A stretch of 64,000 bases of DNA from Igneacidithiobacillus sp041146875 (GTDB taxonomy: Bacteria > Pseudomonadota > Gammaproteobacteria > Acidithiobacillales > Acidithiobacillaceae): positions 40,301 through 104,300 of the forward strand of contig NZ_JBFRXP010000010.1 of the NCBI RefSeq assembly GCF_041146875.1, in the 5' to 3' direction. How positions within the stretch are numbered: position 1 is the stretch's first letter; each line of letters begins with the position of its first letter. The notes below the pieces were generated by a model, which worked only from the letters and a program-made list of their open reading frames with translations, made no database searches and had not been told where the DNA came from. Position numbers and translations under genes: made by a program. Positions 1 through 7,532 of the stretch are shown here, piece by piece.

Positions 1-55
1 GCATCTGCACCCCGAAGTCGAACTCGACATTCAGGTCGTCGTCGAGCGCGCCTGA
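1..55 (+). CDS. rplI: Ribosomal protein L9, C-terminal end (partial)
   Basis: The window opens inside a plus-strand reading frame whose last 17 codons read HLHPEVELDIQVVVERA and end in TGA at 53-55. This matches the C-terminal beta-strand segment of bacterial L9, which closes on a hydrophobic strand such as VNVVAE. The position directly before dnaB supports it, because rpsF-rpsR-rplI-dnaB is a common proteobacterial order. The N-terminal and linker parts lie outside the window. Confidence 0.75.
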   Translation, partial: HLHPEVELDIQVVVERA

Positions 56-79
56 TTTCGCGCGTCCAGAGGCACAAAG

Positions 80-1441
80 ATGGCCGCTCATCTGGACGAC
101 GAAGTCAAAACAACCCCCTACTCCCGGGAGGCCGAGCAGTCGGTCCTCGGGGGTTTGCTGATCGACCCGGAAACCTGGGAAGCGGTTAGTGAGATTCTGG
201 TGGTCAGCGACTTTTACGAGCGCCGCCATCAAACCATTTTTGCTGCGGCTGCCGAGATCTGTAATGCCGGCACCGAGCTCGATGCCATCACCCTTGCCGA
301 GCATCTCGAGGCCCGCGATCTCATTGAAGAAGTGGGCGGCCTTACCTACCTGATTGAACTCGCCAACCTGACACCCAGTGCGGGAAATGTGCAGGCCTAT
401 GCCCGTATCGTGCGCGAACGCTCGGTCCTGCGCTCCCTGTTACGTGCCGGCCGCGAGATTGCCGAACTGGCCTACCGCCCCGAGGGGCGCGAGGCGCGCC
501 TCCTGTTGGATGAAGCGGAGCGCAAGATCTTTGAGTTGGCCCAAGGCGAGGATCGTAGTGGCGCGCATTTTCAGCAAATCAAAGAAGTGTTGCCCGGAGT
601 TATCGACCGCATCGAGCAAATTGCCAAGGAGCGCAAGCAGATTACCGGCCTGCCCACCGGTTTTGTCGACCTCGATGAAAAGACCTCGGGGCTGCACCCA
701 GGGCAGTTAGTGATTGTTGCCGGGCGCCCCAGCATGGGCAAAACCGCCTTTGCCATGAACATTGCTGAGCACGTCGCCTGTGTCGAAAAACGCGCGGTAG
801 CGGTGTTCAGCATGGAAATGCCAACCGAAGAAATCGTGCTGCGCGCCCTCTCCTCCCGTGGACGGGTTGATCAACATCGTCTGCGTAACGGCAGCCTCAA
901 TCGCGACGACTGGCCACGCATCGCGCAAGCCGTTGGCGAACTGAACGTCGCGCCCCTCTTTGCCGACGACTCTGCCGCCCTCTCGCCAACAGAGCTGCGC
1001 TCACGCGCGCGGCGTCTGAAGCGCGAGCACGACATCGGGCTCATCGTTGTCGACTACCTACAGTTAATGCAGGTACCCGGCCGGGGTGACAACCGCGTCG
1101 CGGAAATTTCCGAAATTAGCCGTTCGCTCAAGGCGCTGGCGAAGGAATTGAGCTTACCCATTATTGCCCTCTCGCAGCTCAATCGCAGCCTGGAAAGCCG
1201 CACCGAAAAACGCCCGCAAATGTCGGATCTACGCGAGTCCGGTGCTATCGAACAAGATGCCGACTTGATCCTCTTCCTCTATCGCGATGAGGTCTATCAC
1301 AAGGACAAGGAAGAAGTGAAGGGCATGGCCGAGGTCATCATCGGCAAGCAGCGTAATGGCCCCATCGGCACTGTGCGCATGAGTTTTTTTGGCGAGTACA
1401 CCCGCTTCGAGAATTATGCCCAGATGGACGGCGAATCTTGA
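80..1441 (+). CDS. dnaB: Replicative DNA helicase DnaB
   Basis: Hexameric 5'-3' helicase that unwinds DNA at the replication fork and interacts with primase. The 453-residue product is close to the usual 450-475. It has the N-terminal helical primase-interaction domain (about residues 15-115) and a RecA-like ATPase domain (about 190-445). Visible motifs are Walker A GRPSMGKT at residues 215-222, Walker B VVDYLQLM, and the late motif RESGAIEQDAD. No intein interrupts the ATPase domain. The ATG at 80 follows a short AGAGG. It sits 24 bp after rplI, and the usual neighbour alr is separated from it by pqiABC. Confidence 0.97.
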   Translation: MAAHLDDEVKTTPYSREAEQSVLGGLLIDPETWEAVSEILVVSDFYERRHQTIFAAAAEICNAGTELDAITLAEHLEARDLIEEVGGLTYLIELANLTPSAGNVQAYARIVRERSVLRSLLRAGREIAELAYRPEGREARLLLDEAERKIFELAQGEDRSGAHFQQIKEVLPGVIDRIEQIAKERKQITGLPTGFVDLDEKTSGLHPGQLVIVAGRPSMGKTAFAMNIAEHVACVEKRAVAVFSMEMPTEEIVLRALSSRGRVDQHRLRNGSLNRDDWPRIAQAVGELNVAPLFADDSAALSPTELRSRARRLKREHDIGLIVVDYLQLMQVPGRGDNRVAEISEISRSLKALAKELSLPIIALSQLNRSLESRTEKRPQMSDLRESGAIEQDADLILFLYRDEVYHKDKEEVKGMAEVIIGKQRNGPIGTVRMSFFGEYTRFENYAQMDGES

Positions 1442-1454
1442 CCCAACAGATCCA

Positions 1455-1488
1455 TTGATCGTTTGCTATACTGACAGCAACTGATCAA
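1455..1488. promoter_or_regulatory. Inverted repeat upstream of pqiA
   Basis: Two 13-nt arms (1455-1467 and 1476-1488) match as an inverted repeat at 11 of 13 positions around an 8-nt centre. The outer arms are TTGATC and GATCAA. The centre holds a possible -10 TATACT (1467-1472). There is no T-run, so an operator or leader hairpin is more likely than a dnaB terminator. The role is inferred. Confidence 0.45.
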
Positions 1489-1504
1489 AAAAGTGAGTAA
1501 GTCG

Positions 1505-2809
1505 ATGAGTACGGTGCTCATGGGCGGCGCCGACGTAGATCCACACGCAGAACATGGCTACCTTTGCTGTCCCGATTGCGGTCTGCTGCAAAAACTCCCG
1601 AGAGTCGGCATCCGTGGTCTGAATACCTACTGTGTGCGCTGTGGCGCTACCCTGGAGCGCACCCGTGGGCGCAGCATCAATGCTGCCTTGGCCATGTGCC
1701 TGAGTACCCTCTTTCTACTCATACCGATGAATCTCTTTCCCTTTTTATCGGTAGATATCTTCGGCGTGCATCATACGAGCATTGTCTATTCGGGTATTGC
1801 TGGAATTGCCGCGCAAGGCTGGCCTTTGGTGGCAATCATCCTCGCCCTGGAACTCATCGTCCTGCCGTTTTTTCGCTTTGGCTTTCTCGCCGTTGTTTTG
1901 CTCGGAGTCTATCACGACTACCACCATCCTCATTTAGGGAGATTGTTTCGCTGGTCAGAACGCCTAGATCAATGGTCGATGCCGGATGTGTTCCTGATTG
2001 GCTGCGTAATTGGTTATGGCCGGGTGGCGCCGTTTCTGCCCATCAGTATTGGTATTGGTGGTTACTGCGTACTCGCCGTGTCTTTTCTGACTCTGTTGAC
2101 CCGCGCCAGCCTCGACCGGCGCGAAATCTGGCGGCGCATCGGCCCCTGCTGTCAGCATATTGAAGAGGGTGTGGAATATGTCGGTTGCCCATTTTGCGGC
2201 CTGCCCCATAGTAAAGAGGAGGCGCAAGGACAGCACTGTCGGCGCTGTGGGGAGCGGGTCTGGCGTTATCGGCCCAACACTGGAATGCGCGTACTGGCAC
2301 TGACCCTGGCGGGATTCTTTTGCTATCCCTTCGCCTACCTCTACCCGATGGAAACAAATTATCAGCTGGGCAGCTTGCAGGGCTACACCATCATGACCGG
2401 GGTAGACAAGCTCATTCAGGCCAATTTTTACGTCTTTGCCGCCATCATCTTTCTGGCCAGTGTGGTAACCCCCTTCCTCAAACTCTTTGGCCTGAGTTGG
2501 TTCCTTATCTCTATACACGGCCAATCGCAGCGCAAGTTACGTACCAAGACCACACTCTTTCGCGTCATTCGCCAAATCGGTCGCTGGTCCCATATCGATG
2601 TTTTTACTGTCGCCGTATTTCTGCCGCTCATGCATCTTTCGGGCTTACTGGCGGTGTACGTGGGAAAGGCGTTACCCTTCTTCCTTGCCGTCGTCATCCT
2701 TACCATGATTGCCACGGAAATCTTCGACCCACGCCTGCTGTGGCAGAAAGTGGATGAACAGGAACAAGATGAGTCAGTCTTCGCTAACACCGCAAGCGCA
2801 CAATCGTAA
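1505..2809 (+). CDS. pqiA: PqiA-family intermembrane transport membrane protein
   Basis: Inner-membrane partner of the MCE protein PqiB in envelope lipid transport. The protein has two homologous halves, each starting with a zinc-ribbon-like cysteine pair set (CPDCG and CVRCG near residues 22-47; CPFCG and CRRCG near 228-250) followed by about four hydrophobic helices. This duplicated layout and the length of about 434 residues match PqiA/YebS. The start is uncertain: ATG 1505 is preferred, but an in-frame GTG lies at 1493 and neither has a strong ribosome-binding site. Its end overlaps pqiB by 41 nt, so the two are co-transcribed. Confidence 0.85.
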   Translation: MSTVLMGGADVDPHAEHGYLCCPDCGLLQKLPRVGIRGLNTYCVRCGATLERTRGRSINAALAMCLSTLFLLIPMNLFPFLSVDIFGVHHTSIVYSGIAGIAAQGWPLVAIILALELIVLPFFRFGFLAVVLLGVYHDYHHPHLGRLFRWSERLDQWSMPDVFLIGCVIGYGRVAPFLPISIGIGGYCVLAVSFLTLLTRASLDRREIWRRIGPCCQHIEEGVEYVGCPFCGLPHSKEEAQGQHCRRCGERVWRYRPNTGMRVLALTLAGFFCYPFAYLYPMETNYQLGSLQGYTIMTGVDKLIQANFYVFAAIIFLASVVTPFLKLFGLSWFLISIHGQSQRKLRTKTTLFRVIRQIGRWSHIDVFTVAVFLPLMHLSGLLAVYVGKALPFFLAVVILTMIATEIFDPRLLWQKVDEQEQDESVFANTASAQS

Positions 2810-4427
2810 ACCCCGCTGGCCGGGGCTGATTTGGGCAGTGCCGGTCGCCGCGCTGGCAATTGTCAGCTGGCTCGCGCTACGCAGTTACCTCGATCAAGGC
2901 CCCACGGTCACGGTGGAGTTTCCCACTACCGGAGGGATCAAAGCCGATCATACCGCGGTGAAGTACCGCGGGGTGACGGTTGGCCAAGTTACCGGTACGC
3001 GGCTGGCCAAATCACTGGATCAGATGGCCGTAACCTTGCGCTTCGACCCATACATGGCCGGGCATCTGGGCAAAGGAACGCGTTATTGGATTGCCGGCAA
3101 AGAGGTGAATTTTGCCGACCTGAGTTCCCTCAAGTCGATCATTGCCGGCCCCTATATCGGTATCGATCCCCATCCTGGCGCCACCATACATAAAGTGACG
3201 GGTCTGAGCCAAGAACCGGTACTTAAGAGCGAACCAAAAGGTCTGACACTCATCCTCCGCAGTGAGAAATTTGACGCCGTGCAACGGGCTGCGCCCATAT
3301 TTTATCAGGGCATGCAGATCGGAGAAGTCCGCGGTAAGGCGCAGGCGCCAAATGGAAACGGCTTCCGCATTTATGCCTTCATTTCCCAGAAATATCTGCA
3401 CCTGATCAATGCGCGCAGCCGCTTCTGGAACTCCGGTAAGGTTCGCTTTGCGCTTTTGGGCAAGGACTCTGGCTTACACATCCCCCCAGCCGATGCCCTT
3501 TTCTCCGGGGCGATTTCGGTAACAACGCCAGAGAAGGGTCCGCCGGCCACGGACAATCTGCAGTTTCCCCTTTATCCCAGTGCCGGGGCAGCGCAGTGGG
3601 CACCGCGCAGCAATGCCGTCCTCTACCAAGTCCAGATGCCTGGTGGCCCGCAAGGCCTCAGTACCGGGGCAGCAGTACGCCTCGAGGGCAGCCGGGTAGG
3701 TACGGTAACCGCCGTGAATATGAGCTATAGCCCACAACACCTGGCATTGCAAACCCAAGTGCAACTAGCAATCGAACCGCAGAGCATCCCCTTGACCGAT
3801 GCCCAGTGGAAGGAAGCAGACCCCCGCCCGCAGATGGATACCATGCTTCGCGCGCTCATTGCGCAGGGACTGCGGGCGGAGCTGGAACAGAATCCGCCCC
3901 TGCTTGGCAGCCCGGAGATCGCTCTGGTGATTTTGCAGCACCCCAAGGCAGCGCGTCTGGGCGCTGGTAACCCACCCCAGATTCCTTTTGCCCAAGGAGG
4001 TAGTCTAGCCAGCACCCTTGCTCAAGTGGATGGCATATTGCGTGAAATTCATGCACTACCCCTGGCGGAGATTGCCAAAAACCTGCAGGTCACAACGCGG
4101 CAGATAGCTGCTCTGAGCCAGTCGGGAAAAACCCGGGAAACGCTCAATCACCTCGCGCAGGCGACGCAGCACTTGAATGCCATTCTTGCTGCTGGCCAGA
4201 AACAGCTGCCGACCACCTTGCAGCACCTACGCGCGGCCAGTGAAGAGGCAGAACAAGCCTTACGAGCAGCACACGGCCTGTTAGCGGAGAATGGCAGCGC
4301 TGGCAACGCGCCAGAATCCAGCACCCTGCCACGTACTCTGTATGAACTTGGTCGTGCTGCCGCTTCGCTGCGCTCGCTGACCAACTATCTCAATAGCCAC
4401 CCCAACGCCTTACTCATCGGGAAATGA
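2769..4427 (+). CDS. pqiB: PqiB-family MCE-domain protein
   Basis: Periplasm-spanning MCE protein thought to form a lipid-conducting tube between the inner and outer membranes. The 552-residue product has one N-terminal membrane helix (about residues 19-38), then three MCE modules starting near residues 46, 157 and 282, each with the typical VKYRGV, FYQGMQIGEV or VRLEGSRVGTV core. The C-terminal part (about 420-552) is helical and coiled-coil-like. Three modules and this length fit PqiB rather than the seven-module YebT/LetB or single-module MlaD. ATG 2769 lies inside the end of pqiA after an AGGAA, which supports translational coupling. Confidence 0.9.
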   Translation: MSQSSLTPQAHNRKPRWPGLIWAVPVAALAIVSWLALRSYLDQGPTVTVEFPTTGGIKADHTAVKYRGVTVGQVTGTRLAKSLDQMAVTLRFDPYMAGHLGKGTRYWIAGKEVNFADLSSLKSIIAGPYIGIDPHPGATIHKVTGLSQEPVLKSEPKGLTLILRSEKFDAVQRAAPIFYQGMQIGEVRGKAQAPNGNGFRIYAFISQKYLHLINARSRFWNSGKVRFALLGKDSGLHIPPADALFSGAISVTTPEKGPPATDNLQFPLYPSAGAAQWAPRSNAVLYQVQMPGGPQGLSTGAAVRLEGSRVGTVTAVNMSYSPQHLALQTQVQLAIEPQSIPLTDAQWKEADPRPQMDTMLRALIAQGLRAELEQNPPLLGSPEIALVILQHPKAARLGAGNPPQIPFAQGGSLASTLAQVDGILREIHALPLAEIAKNLQVTTRQIAALSQSGKTRETLNHLAQATQHLNAILAAGQKQLPTTLQHLRAASEEAEQALRAAHGLLAENGSAGNAPESSTLPRTLYELGRAAASLRSLTNYLNSHPNALLIGK

Positions 4428-5011
4428 CCATGGCCTGGATTCGCATCTTTCTCCTTTTCGGCCTCACCCTCCTCCTCAACGCCTGCGCCAGCATGCCCAC
4501 GCAGTACCTAAGCCTGAGCGCGCAAGGCCAGCCCTTGCCAAGCCAGTCCCTGCAAAAAACCCAGAGCGTGTTAGTCGTCGATCACGTGCAAATGCCCGCC
4601 AGCATCGACCGGCTCTACCTCACCCGCGGCGAGGGCGACAGTGGCATGCAGGTGTCTGGACATGTACGCTGGATTGCGCCCTTGGGGGGCATGGCACAAC
4701 GGGTCTTGGCAGAGGACCTGCGCCGGCACCTGCCACATCTAAACGTGCTGATTGCCGGATCACCGCTACCAGCGCACACGCAGCCACTCCATCTCCGCGT
4801 ACAGGTGCAGGAATTCCTGCCAACAAGCAGCGGCAAAGTTATCCTTGACGTCGATTACTTCCTGCTCAATGCCGGGCAACATTTGCAATACGCAGGACAC
4901 TTTCGCCACAGCGTCGCCACCAACCCTTCTGCACAGGCACAAGCGCAGGCCATGAGTGAGAGCATTGCGGCATTGGCGCAGGACATCGCGCAGCACCTTC
5001 CGGGAAAATAG
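4424..5011 (+). CDS. pqiC: PqiC-family (YmbA-like) lipoprotein
   Basis: Outer-membrane lipoprotein component of the Pqi system (ABC-type transport auxiliary lipoprotein family). The N-terminus is a short signal peptide ending LLNAC, which places the lipidated cysteine at residue 21. The mature domain contains the family pattern (VDHVQMPASIDR, and VRWIAPLGGM before the helical part). The ATG overlaps the pqiB stop as ATGA, so pqiA, pqiB and pqiC form one coupled unit. A second in-frame ATG at 4430 is an alternative start. Length is 195 residues, as usual for the family. Confidence 0.85.
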   Translation: MTMAWIRIFLLFGLTLLLNACASMPTQYLSLSAQGQPLPSQSLQKTQSVLVVDHVQMPASIDRLYLTRGEGDSGMQVSGHVRWIAPLGGMAQRVLAEDLRRHLPHLNVLIAGSPLPAHTQPLHLRVQVQEFLPTSSGKVILDVDYFLLNAGQHLQYAGHFRHSVATNPSAQAQAQAMSESIAALAQDIAQHLPGK

Positions 5012-5069
5012 CCGCCGCACCTGGTAAATTGCCCAAGACGTCCCCGGCCGCCCTTGCTATCATTGCTGC

Positions 5070-6173
5070 ATGAGTCGCCCCAACCAAGTGGAAATCTCTG
5101 CCTCAGCCCTTGCCCACAATCTTGCCGTGGCGCGCCAGGCTGCACCCAAAGCCCGCGTGATGGGTGCCATCAAGGCTAATGCCTATGGTCATGGAGCGCC
5201 ATTGGTGGCGACGACCCTTGCAGCGGCGGGTATTGATGCCTTTGCCGTAGCCAGTGTCGAAGAGGCCGAAGAACTCCGCGGCCTACAGCTCGAACCACGG
5301 TATACCGCCCTGGCGGGCCCCTTCTCCGCAGCGGAGATCCCCCTGGCAGCAGCGCACGGCCACCGTCTGGTGCTACAAAATTTCGCGCAATTGCAGTGGC
5401 TGCAGAAAAGTCATTGGCAGGAGACGCTGGAGGTTTTTGTAAAATTTGACAGTGGCATGCACCGTCTGGGTTTTGCCCATAACGAGCTGGCACAGGTCTT
5501 TTCACAGTTGCGCAGCAAGCTGGGGGGGCCGTTGCGCGTGCTCGGCCTGCTGAGCCACCTGGCGCGCGCCGACACCCCGGAAGACCCGTACAATGCCGAA
5601 CAAATCGACGCCTTCCAGAAAGCTTGTGGCACGTTCGGGATACATACCGCGGGCGAGCACTCCCTGCCCAATTCCGCGGCCATCCTTGCCCTACCACAGG
5701 CAGTCACGCCCTGGATACGCCCCGGCCTGCTCCTCTATGGGCTCGCTCCGCTGCAGGGGCGCAGCGCCGCAGAACTTGATCTGCAATCCGTACTGCGCTG
5801 GCGGACGGAAATCGTCGCCATCCGCACCCTACGGGCTGGTGATTGGCTCGGCTATGGGGCCAGCTGGCAAAGCGACCGGGACTGCCGCGTAGGCGTCATC
5901 GCCTGTGGCTACGGCGACGGACTCGATCGCCGCCTGGGCCTACAACAGGCACCGGTTTTGGTGCGCGGGCAGCCAAGTCATTTGCTTGGTCGGGTGAGTA
6001 TGGATCTCGCCTTTGTGGCCCTGGATGGCATTTCCGCCGAGCCTGGCGACCCGGTGCAGATCTTGGGCGGGCCCGAGCTGCCGCTGGAAGACTGCGCCCA
6101 ACGTCTGGACACTATTGCGTATGAAATTGGCACCCGCATCGCGCAGCGGGTTCCCAGGATCCGCGTACCGTGA
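5070..6173 (+). CDS. alr: Alanine racemase
   Basis: PLP enzyme that interconverts L- and D-alanine for peptidoglycan synthesis. The 367-residue protein has the N-terminal TIM barrel with the PLP lysine in KANAYGHG (Lys35) and the C-terminal beta domain with the catalytic tyrosine in LGYGASW (near residue 261). Both bases of the two-base mechanism are therefore present. The start ATG at 5070 lacks an obvious Shine-Dalgarno. Its stop overlaps the GTG start of radA (GTGA), indicating coupled translation. In many proteobacteria alr directly follows dnaB; here pqiABC lies between them. Confidence 0.95.
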   Translation: MSRPNQVEISASALAHNLAVARQAAPKARVMGAIKANAYGHGAPLVATTLAAAGIDAFAVASVEEAEELRGLQLEPRYTALAGPFSAAEIPLAAAHGHRLVLQNFAQLQWLQKSHWQETLEVFVKFDSGMHRLGFAHNELAQVFSQLRSKLGGPLRVLGLLSHLARADTPEDPYNAEQIDAFQKACGTFGIHTAGEHSLPNSAAILALPQAVTPWIRPGLLLYGLAPLQGRSAAELDLQSVLRWRTEIVAIRTLRAGDWLGYGASWQSDRDCRVGVIACGYGDGLDRRLGLQQAPVLVRGQPSHLLGRVSMDLAFVALDGISAEPGDPVQILGGPELPLEDCAQRLDTIAYEIGTRIAQRVPRIRVP

Positions 6174-7528
6174 GTCGCGAGCGCAGTCTCTATGTATGCC
6201 AAGCCTGTGGCGCCAGCAGCCCCAAATGGATGGGGCGCTGTGCCGAATGTGGGGCATGGAATAGCTTGGTGGAAGAACGCGCCGCTCCTGCGCCAGGAAA
6301 AGGCACGCGCGGTAGCAGCGCCTTTGCCATAGCCAGCCCGCCACAGCGCCTCGCTGCCGTGCCCATCGCCGAGATTCGCCGCCAGAGTACGGGCTTACAG
6401 GAACTCGACCGCGTCTTGGGTGGTGGAATTGTGCCGGGTGCAGCAATTCTTTTGGGTGGTGAGCCGGGCATTGGCAAATCGACCCTGTTACTGCAAAGCG
6501 CGGCCGGCATGGCCTATAACGATTCCGTACTCTATGTGACGGGTGAAGAATCCGCAGCGCAATTGGCATTGCGCGCCCAGCGCCTGGGGATTGGCGACCT
6601 GGCTATCGAAGTCCTGGCCGAGAACCACCTGGAGAGTATCGAGGCGCAGATAGCCCAGCAACGACCGCAGGTATTGCTCATCGACTCCATCCAGACCTTG
6701 TTCACCGAAAATTTGCAGTCAGCACCGGGCTCTGTCGCCCAAGTACGGGAATGCGCCGCACGTCTGGTGCGGCTCGCCAAAACGCAGGACATCAGCCTGT
6801 GGATGGTGGGGCATGTAACCAAGGAAGGGGCCATTGCCGGGCCGCGGGTGCTGGAACACATGGTCGACACGGTGCTCTATTTTGAGGGTGAGGCCGGCAG
6901 CCCGTACCGCATTGTGCGCGCTATCAAGAACCGCTTTGGTGCCGCCAATGAGCTCGGCGTCTTTGAGATGCAGGAAAAAGGCCTGGAGGAAATCAGCAAC
7001 CCATCCCGCCTCTTTCTTAGCCAGCACCAAAAACCGGTTTCCGGCAGTGTCGTGCTGGCTACCCAGGAAGGCAGCCGCAGCCTGTTGGTCGAGGTGCAGG
7101 CCCTGGTCACCCCCAGTCCTCTCACCAATCCGCGCCGCGTTGCCCTGGGCCTCGATCCCAATCGGCTATCTTTGCTGCTCGCGATCCTGCATCGCCATGG
7201 TGGGAGCTTTCTCTTTGATCAGGATGTCTTCGTCAATATTGCAGGTGGGGTACGGGTGATGGAACCAGCTGCCGACCTCGCGGTTGCACTGGCGGTGCTC
7301 AGCGCCTTTCGTAATGAGCCAGTAGAGGAAGGCCTGGTGGCCTTTGGCGAGCTGGGATTGGCAGGTGAATTACGCCCGGTGGCCCACGCCGAAAGTCGCC
7401 TGCGGGAAAGCGAGAAGCTCGGTTTTCGCAGCGCTATCCTGCCCCAAGGGAAAACAACGGCCGGTGCTATCCAGCTGCGCCCGGCACGGTCTCTTGCTGA
7501 GGCGGTCCAGTCTGCTTTCGGGCATTAG
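6170..7528 (+). CDS. radA: DNA repair protein RadA
   Basis: RecA-like ATPase that drives branch migration in recombinational repair. Domains in order are an N-terminal zinc finger (Cys10, Cys13, Cys24, Cys27), a RecA core with Walker A GEPGIGKST near residues 97-105, the RadA-specific KNRFG motif at 253-257, and a C-terminal Lon-protease-like domain that lacks the protease dyad role. Length of 452 residues is normal. The start is GTG, overlapping the alr stop by GTGA. The gene ends 4 bp from the stop of the convergent cyclic-di-GMP gene, leaving no room for a separate terminator. Confidence 0.96.
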   Translation: MSRERSLYVCQACGASSPKWMGRCAECGAWNSLVEERAAPAPGKGTRGSSAFAIASPPQRLAAVPIAEIRRQSTGLQELDRVLGGGIVPGAAILLGGEPGIGKSTLLLQSAAGMAYNDSVLYVTGEESAAQLALRAQRLGIGDLAIEVLAENHLESIEAQIAQQRPQVLLIDSIQTLFTENLQSAPGSVAQVRECAARLVRLAKTQDISLWMVGHVTKEGAIAGPRVLEHMVDTVLYFEGEAGSPYRIVRAIKNRFGAANELGVFEMQEKGLEEISNPSRLFLSQHQKPVSGSVVLATQEGSRSLLVEVQALVTPSPLTNPRRVALGLDPNRLSLLLAILHRHGGSFLFDQDVFVNIAGGVRVMEPAADLAVALAVLSAFRNEPVEEGLVAFGELGLAGELRPVAHAESRLRESEKLGFRSAILPQGKTTAGAIQLRPARSLAEAVQSAFGH

Positions 7529-7532
7529 GAGA

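Noticed and set aside
80..1441. Intein in DnaB (and in RpoB/RpoC)
   Set aside because: Lengths and motif spacing are normal; no splicing-motif insert interrupts the ATPase or catalytic regions.
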